Assembly (NCBI GenBank): GCA_028292565.1 | Contig: JAQGMD010000469.1 | Location: forward strand, 1 to 9,722 | Direction of reading: 5' to 3' | DNA length: 9,722 nt | DNA from: Burkholderia sp. | GTDB taxonomy: Bacteria > Pseudomonadota > Gammaproteobacteria > Burkholderiales > Burkholderiaceae | Shown here: in pieces, positions 6,259 to 9,722 of the stretch | How the letters are laid out: each line of letters starts with the position of its first letter | Position numbering within the stretch: the first letter of the stretch is position 1 | Notes under the pieces: generated by a model | Told to the model about the DNA's origin: nothing | Seen by the model: the letters and a program-made list of their open reading frames with translations, nothing else | Database searches by the model: none | Made by a program: the position numbers and the translations under genes

Positions 6259-8430
6259 ATGCGTTCCAAAACCAGTCAATCGCCTCCATCTTATCGTCCG
6301 GCTTCCATTGAAGAGTGGGCTAAGGCCGCCGCCAGGTCGGTCCCCGACACTGCATTGGACAGCTTATCGTGGCTCACCCCGGAAGGCATCGCGGTCAAGC
6401 CACTGTATACCGCCGGCGATATCAAGGAGTTGCCGTACACCGATACACTCCCGGGGTTTGAACCTTATTTGCGCGGACCCCAGGCCACCATGTACGCGGT
6501 GCGACCATGGACCATTCGCCAGTACGCCGGCTTTTCAACCGCCGAGGAATCCAACGCCTTCTATCGTAAAGCACTGGCGGCAGGCGCACAGGGTGTGTCG
6601 GTCGCGTTCGACCTTGCCACACACCGCGGGTACGACTCCGATCATCCGCGCGTCGTGGGCGACGTCGGCAAGGCCGGTGTCGCGATCGATTCGGTCGAAG
6701 ACATGAAGATCCTGTTCGACGGCATCCAGCTGGACAAGGTCTCCGTCTCGATGACGATGAACGGTGCAGTGCTGCCGGTGCTGGCCGCGTATGTGGTCGC
6801 AGCAGAGGAGCAAGGCGCATCGCAGGACCAGCTGTCAGGCACCATTCAGAATGACATCCTGAAAGAGTTCATGGTGCGCAACACCTATATCTATCCCCCC
6901 GAGCCGTCGATGCGGATCATTGCCGACATTATCGGCTACACCGCGCACCACATGCCGAAGTTCAATTCGGTGTCAGTGTCGGGTTATCACATGCAGGAGG
7001 CCGGCGCCAACCAGGCGCTGGAACTGGCGTTCACGTTGGCCGACGGGAAGGAATACGTGAAAACGGCGCTCGCCAGCGGCCTGGATGTGGATCAGTTCGC
7101 CGGCCGCCTGAGTTTTTTCTTCGCCGTCGGCATGAACTTTTACCTGGAAGTGGCCAAGTTGCGCGCGGCCCGCCTGTTATGGTGGCGCATCATGAAGGAG
7201 TTCAATCCAAAGAACCCGAAGTCGATGATGCTGCGCACCCATTGCCAGACCTCCGGCTGGTCGTTGACCGAGCAAGACCCGTACAACAATATAGTGCGCA
7301 CCACCGTCGAAGCGATGGCTGCGGTCTTCGGGGGCACCCAGTCGCTGCATACCAATTCGTTTGATGAAGCGATCGCGCTGCCGACCGATTTCTCGTCGCG
7401 CATTGCGCGCAACACGCAGCTCATCCTCCAGGAGGAAACCCATATCACCAGCGTGATCGACCCGTGGGCCGGTTCCTACATGATGGAAAAAATAACGCAG
7501 GAGATGGCTGACCGGGCGTGGGAGTTGATCGATGAAGTGGAGCAGATGGGCGGCATGACCAAAGCGGTTGCATCCGGCTGGGCCAAGCTGCAAATCGAAG
7601 CGTCCGCTGCCGGGAAACAGGCGCGCATCGATGCCGGCCGCGACGTGATCGTGGGCGTCAACAAATACAAGCTCGCAAAAGAAGAGGCGGTCGAGATTCG
7701 CGATATCGACAATGCCGCCGTGCGTGAATCGCAGGTCCGGCGCCTGCAAGCGACCAGGGCGATGCGCAATGGCGCGGCCGTGGCGGAAGCGTTGCACGCG
7801 TTGGCAATAGCGGCGCGTAGCGGGCAAGGCAACCTGCTGGCGCTGTCGATTCATGCGATGCGGGCGCGCGCGACTGTTGGCGAGGTATCGGAAGTGTTGG
7901 AAGGGGAATTCGGCCGCCACCGTGCCACTGTCCAGAGCGTATCGGGGATCTACGGCGCGCAGTTTGACAAGGATGATGGCTGGAATGCGATGAAGAAAGA
8001 CATCGACGCGTTCGCTGCGATGGAGGGCCGGCGCCCGCGCATCATGATCGCCAAGCTGGGCCAGGACGGCCACGACCGTGGCGCAAAAGTGGTGGCGACG
8101 GCGTTTGCCGACCTGGGTTTCGACGTCGACATCGGTCCGCTGTTCCAGACCCCGGAAGAAGCGGCGCGCCAGGCCATCGAGAACGATGTGCATGCACTCG
8201 GTATTTCCACGCTGGCCGCCGGACACAAGACGCTCGTGCCGGCGATCGTGCAAGCGCTCAAGGATCAGGGGGCCGCGGAAATCGTGGTGTTCGTCGGCGG
8301 CGTCATTCCGGCGCAGGATTACGACTTCCTGTATCGGGCCGGCGTGCAAGGGATCTATGGTCCGGGCACGCCGATTCCGCAATGCGCCGGCGATGTGCTT
8401 GCAAAGATCGGCGCATCGTTACGTCGCTGA
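6259..8430 (+). CDS. scpA: Methylmalonyl-CoA mutase, single-chain adenosylcobalamin-dependent enzyme
   Basis: 723 residues, close to the usual ~710-730 for the homodimeric/large-subunit form (E. coli Sbm/ScpA type). It interconverts (R)-methylmalonyl-CoA and succinyl-CoA in the cytoplasm. The N-terminal TIM-barrel substrate domain (~30-560) opens with [15 protein letters not shown]. It has Y89 (in TIRQYAGFS), R207 (in [12 protein letters not shown]) and H244 (in [10 protein letters not shown]), the positions known for substrate binding and catalysis in the Propionibacterium enzyme. The C-terminal B12-binding domain (~592-723) has the DxHxxG motif with D603, lower-axial ligand H605 and G608, then S650-T-L and GGVIP. 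The enzyme therefore looks intact. Start ATG 6259 matches family length but lacks a clear Shine-Dalgarno. meaB follows 5 bp after the stop, so the two are almost certainly co-transcribed. Confidence 0.97.
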   Translation: MRSKTSQSPPSYRPASIEEWAKAAARSVPDTALDSLSWLTPEGIAVKPLYTAGDIKELPYTDTLPGFEPYLRGPQATMYAVRPWTIRQYAGFSTAEESNAFYRKALAAGAQGVSVAFDLATHRGYDSDHPRVVGDVGKAGVAIDSVEDMKILFDGIQLDKVSVSMTMNGAVLPVLAAYVVAAEEQGASQDQLSGTIQNDILKEFMVRNTYIYPPEPSMRIIADIIGYTAHHMPKFNSVSVSGYHMQEAGANQALELAFTLADGKEYVKTALASGLDVDQFAGRLSFFFAVGMNFYLEVAKLRAARLLWWRIMKEFNPKNPKSMMLRTHCQTSGWSLTEQDPYNNIVRTTVEAMAAVFGGTQSLHTNSFDEAIALPTDFSSRIARNTQLILQEETHITSVIDPWAGSYMMEKITQEMADRAWELIDEVEQMGGMTKAVASGWAKLQIEASAAGKQARIDAGRDVIVGVNKYKLAKEEAVEIRDIDNAAVRESQVRRLQATRAMRNGAAVAEALHALAIAARSGQGNLLALSIHAMRARATVGEVSEVLEGEFGRHRATVQSVSGIYGAQFDKDDGWNAMKKDIDAFAAMEGRRPRIMIAKLGQDGHDRGAKVVATAFADLGFDVDIGPLFQTPEEAARQAIENDVHALGISTLAAGHKTLVPAIVQALKDQGAAEIVVFVGGVIPAQDYDFLYRAGVQGIYGPGTPIPQCAGDVLAKIGASLRR

Positions 8431-8435
8431 CCACT

Positions 8436-9422
8436 ATGCCTGGAACCTCCTTGCCGTCGGATGACGATGCGGCGTTGGTCGCTGGCGTGCGCGCGCAACG
8501 AATCCGGGCATTGGCAAAAGCCATCACGCTGATCGAATCCAGCCGTGCCGATCATCGGGCACGAGCGCAGCAGATCGTCAGTACGTTGTTGTCTGAAACC
8601 GGCCGTTGCATAAGGGTCGGCGTCTCCGGTGCACCCGGCGTGGGCAAGTCGACATTTATTGAAGCACTCGGGCTGCATATGATCGAAAAAGGCCACCGTG
8701 TGGCAGTGCTGGCAGTGGACCCGTCCAGTTCCGTCAACGGCGGGTCCATATTGGGGGACAAGACACGGATGGAACGGCTGTCGGTAAACCCCGCTGCCTA
8801 TATCCGTCCGTCCCCGGCGAGCGGTTCGCTGGGCGGCGTCGCGGCCCATACGCGGGAAGCAATGCTGGTGTGCGAAGCGGCCGGATTCGACGTGATCATC
8901 GTCGAAACGGTAGGCGTAGGGCAGAGCGAGACAGCGGTGGCGGCAATGGCGGATACGTTCGTGCTGCTGCAGCAAGCGCATGGCGGCGATGACTTGCAGG
9001 CGATCAAGAAAGGGATTGTCGAGATGGCCGACGTGATTGTGTACAACAAGGCGGACCTGGATCCGATCGCTACCCAATTGGCTATGAGCCAGATGCGAAA
9101 TGCATTGACTCTATTGCGAGGTTTGTCATCTAACTGGAGAGCCCCGGTGCTCGCGATCAGTGCGGTGAGCGGCGAGGGCATCGAAGCTTTCTGGAACACC
9201 ATTCTGCGCCACCGCAAGACGCTCTGTGCCAGCGGGCAGCTATCGGAGAAACGCCGCAAGCAGGCGTTGGATTGGATGTGGAGATTGATTGAAACGGGCC
9301 TGCAGGAGCGCTTTCACAGCCATAGCGCAGTGCAAGTCGCATTGCCTCTGCAGATCGCGGCGGTGGCCGCCGGTGATGTGACACCGACCGCTGCCGCGGC
9401 ATTCCTGCTGGATAAACTTTAA
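8436..9422 (+). CDS. meaB: MeaB/ArgK-type G-protein chaperone of methylmalonyl-CoA mutase
   Basis: 328 residues from ATG 8436, the usual size for MeaB (SIMIBI-class P-loop GTPase). An in-frame ATG at 8382 would add 18 residues ([11 protein letters not shown]...) overlapping the mutase gene by 49 bp. These do not look like the family N-terminus, which starts near DDAALVAGVRAQ, so 8436 is preferred; neither start has a clear SD. Motifs: P-loop GAPGVGKST (65-73, K71), AVDPSS (93-98), GGSILGDKTRM (102-112), switch ETVGVGQSE (157-165), the IKKGIVEMAD segment (190-199), guanine-specificity NKAD (204-207) and a SAVSG motif (~242-246). The family gates adenosylcobalamin loading and protects or rescues the mutase at the cost of GTP hydrolysis. 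Adjacency to the mutase supports that role over the historical name 'LAO/AO transport ATPase'. Confidence 0.95.
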   Translation: MPGTSLPSDDDAALVAGVRAQRIRALAKAITLIESSRADHRARAQQIVSTLLSETGRCIRVGVSGAPGVGKSTFIEALGLHMIEKGHRVAVLAVDPSSSVNGGSILGDKTRMERLSVNPAAYIRPSPASGSLGGVAAHTREAMLVCEAAGFDVIIVETVGVGQSETAVAAMADTFVLLQQAHGGDDLQAIKKGIVEMADVIVYNKADLDPIATQLAMSQMRNALTLLRGLSSNWRAPVLAISAVSGEGIEAFWNTILRHRKTLCASGQLSEKRRKQALDWMWRLIETGLQERFHSHSAVQVALPLQIAAVAAGDVTPTAAAAFLLDKL

Positions 9423-9440
9423 GGGACCGCTCACGGCCCT
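9422..9440 (+). promoter_or_regulatory. Hairpin at the meaB stop codon, possibly linked to downstream translation
   Basis: AGGG-(A)-CCG, loop CTCA, CGG-CCCT form a 7-bp stem with one bulged A, starting in the meaB stop codon. There is no T-tract, so it is a poor terminator. The left arm segment AAGGGACC (9421-9428) recurs exactly at 9468-9475, where it is the Shine-Dalgarno region of the next gene. The right arm could therefore pair with either copy. Confidence 0.35.
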
Positions 9441-9467
9441 GAATAACCAACATCTCACTCAACATGC

Positions 9468-9473
9468 AAGGGA
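9468..9473 (+). promoter_or_regulatory. Shine-Dalgarno deciding a TTG start for the last gene
   Basis: AAGGGA ends 5 nt before TTG 9479. The only in-frame upstream ATG (9464) overlaps this region and has no SD of its own. This favours TTG 9479. Confidence 0.5.
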
Positions 9474-9478
9474 CCATC

Positions 9479-9722
9479 TTGGAACAAAAAAACTACAGTC
9501 GGGCGGCGCTTCCTCAACGGCTCGCGGCCCTGTTCAACGGCGACGCCTGGCAATATCTCGCTACCAATTCCGATCTTCGCGTTGCGGAGGGGCATATCGG
9601 GAGCCGCAAGGTGCTGGCCGTTGCGACCGAACCGGCTGCTGCGCTGGGCACCTTCGGTATCGGCGAATGTGTTGATTTCAGGTGGGCCGTCAGGCGTGCG
9701 CGTGCGACCGGTATTCCGATGC
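9479..9722 (+). CDS. Probable carboxyltransferase-domain protein (acyl-CoA carboxylase beta / malonate decarboxylase beta-like), N-terminal part
   Basis: Only the first 81 codons are in the window; the frame runs off the right edge. Reading from TTG 9479 gives MEQKNYSRAALPQRLAAL; an ATG at 9464 would add MQGTI. The order of short elements recalls the N-terminus of crotonase-fold carboxyltransferases, with a short lead-in compared with propionyl-CoA carboxylase beta: a helix with RLAALFNGDAWQYL, a strand pair RVAEGHIGSRKVLAVAT, then LGTFGIGECVDFRWAVRRARATGIP. In these proteins the last part corresponds to the G-G-S-I/F-G-E region and following helix before the oxyanion-hole strands. The short lead-in is closer to malonate decarboxylase beta (MdcD). 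Placement after mutase and MeaB fits a role in propionyl-/methylmalonyl-CoA carboxylation or decarboxylation. The family call is from pattern recognition on a fragment and could be wrong. Confidence 0.5.
   Translation, partial: MEQKNYSRAALPQRLAALFNGDAWQYLATNSDLRVAEGHIGSRKVLAVATEPAAALGTFGIGECVDFRWAVRRARATGIPM

Noticed and set aside
5838..6269. 143-codon minus-strand frame covering the small ORF region
   Set aside because: It would start with TTG inside the mutase gene, with the nearest GGAGG about 13 nt away. The plus-strand frame at 5904 has the better-placed ribosome site. I cannot fully exclude it.
7177..8382. 401-codon minus-strand frame opposite the mutase
   Set aside because: Antisense shadow of conserved mutase sequence; His/Arg-rich translation without motifs.

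Overview
The window looks like chromosomal DNA of a high-GC betaproteobacterium, possibly Oxalobacteraceae (Herbaspirillum/Noviherbaspirillum/Massilia-like). This rests on gene style, the cobalamin-dependent methylmalonyl-CoA mutase next to meaB, and the C-terminal membrane motif of the repeat protein. No rRNA or other marker is present, so the family is a guess. All supported genes are on the + strand.

Left half (1-5617), signalling module. The window opens inside a large cadherin-like/tandem-repeat protein, of which only the last ~401 codons are visible: end of one repeat, one full repeat, a Pro/Ala/Val linker, a membrane segment and a very acidic tail. Its stop overlaps by four bases (ATGA) the start of an 824-residue hybrid sensor kinase (TM - periplasmic domain - TM - PAS - HisKA - HATPase - REC - HPt). 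After an 85-bp gap holding a perfect 8-bp palindrome comes a 617-residue REC-GGDEF-EAL response regulator. Together they suggest an envelope protein feeding a His-Asp-His-Asp phosphorelay (H332, D634, H769 in the kinase; D100 in the regulator) that ends in c-di-GMP turnover. The EAL domain keeps its catalytic residues. The GGDEF domain has an Asn in place of a metal-binding Asp and a loop insertion, so net phosphodiesterase output is the more likely reading.

Middle (5618-6258). About 640 bp separate the two halves. The only plausible gene is a small 84-codon ORF (5904-6158) with a good Shine-Dalgarno. No convincing terminator, promoter, riboswitch or RNA gene was seen.

Right half (6259-9722), methylmalonyl-CoA/propionyl-CoA metabolism. 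A full-length single-chain methylmalonyl-CoA mutase (723 aa) is followed 5 bp later by its G-protein chaperone MeaB (328 aa from the preferred start). Then comes the first 81 codons of a protein that resembles a carboxyltransferase-fold (acyl-CoA carboxylase beta / malonate decarboxylase beta-like) subunit, probably starting at TTG. Mutase and MeaB interconvert succinyl-CoA and methylmalonyl-CoA and protect the B12 cofactor. The third gene would plausibly add a carboxylation or decarboxylation step.

The most notable items are the repeat-protein/hybrid-kinase/c-di-GMP module, the altered GGDEF domain, the compact palindrome between kinase and regulator, and a pair of competing complementary segments between meaB and the next gene.
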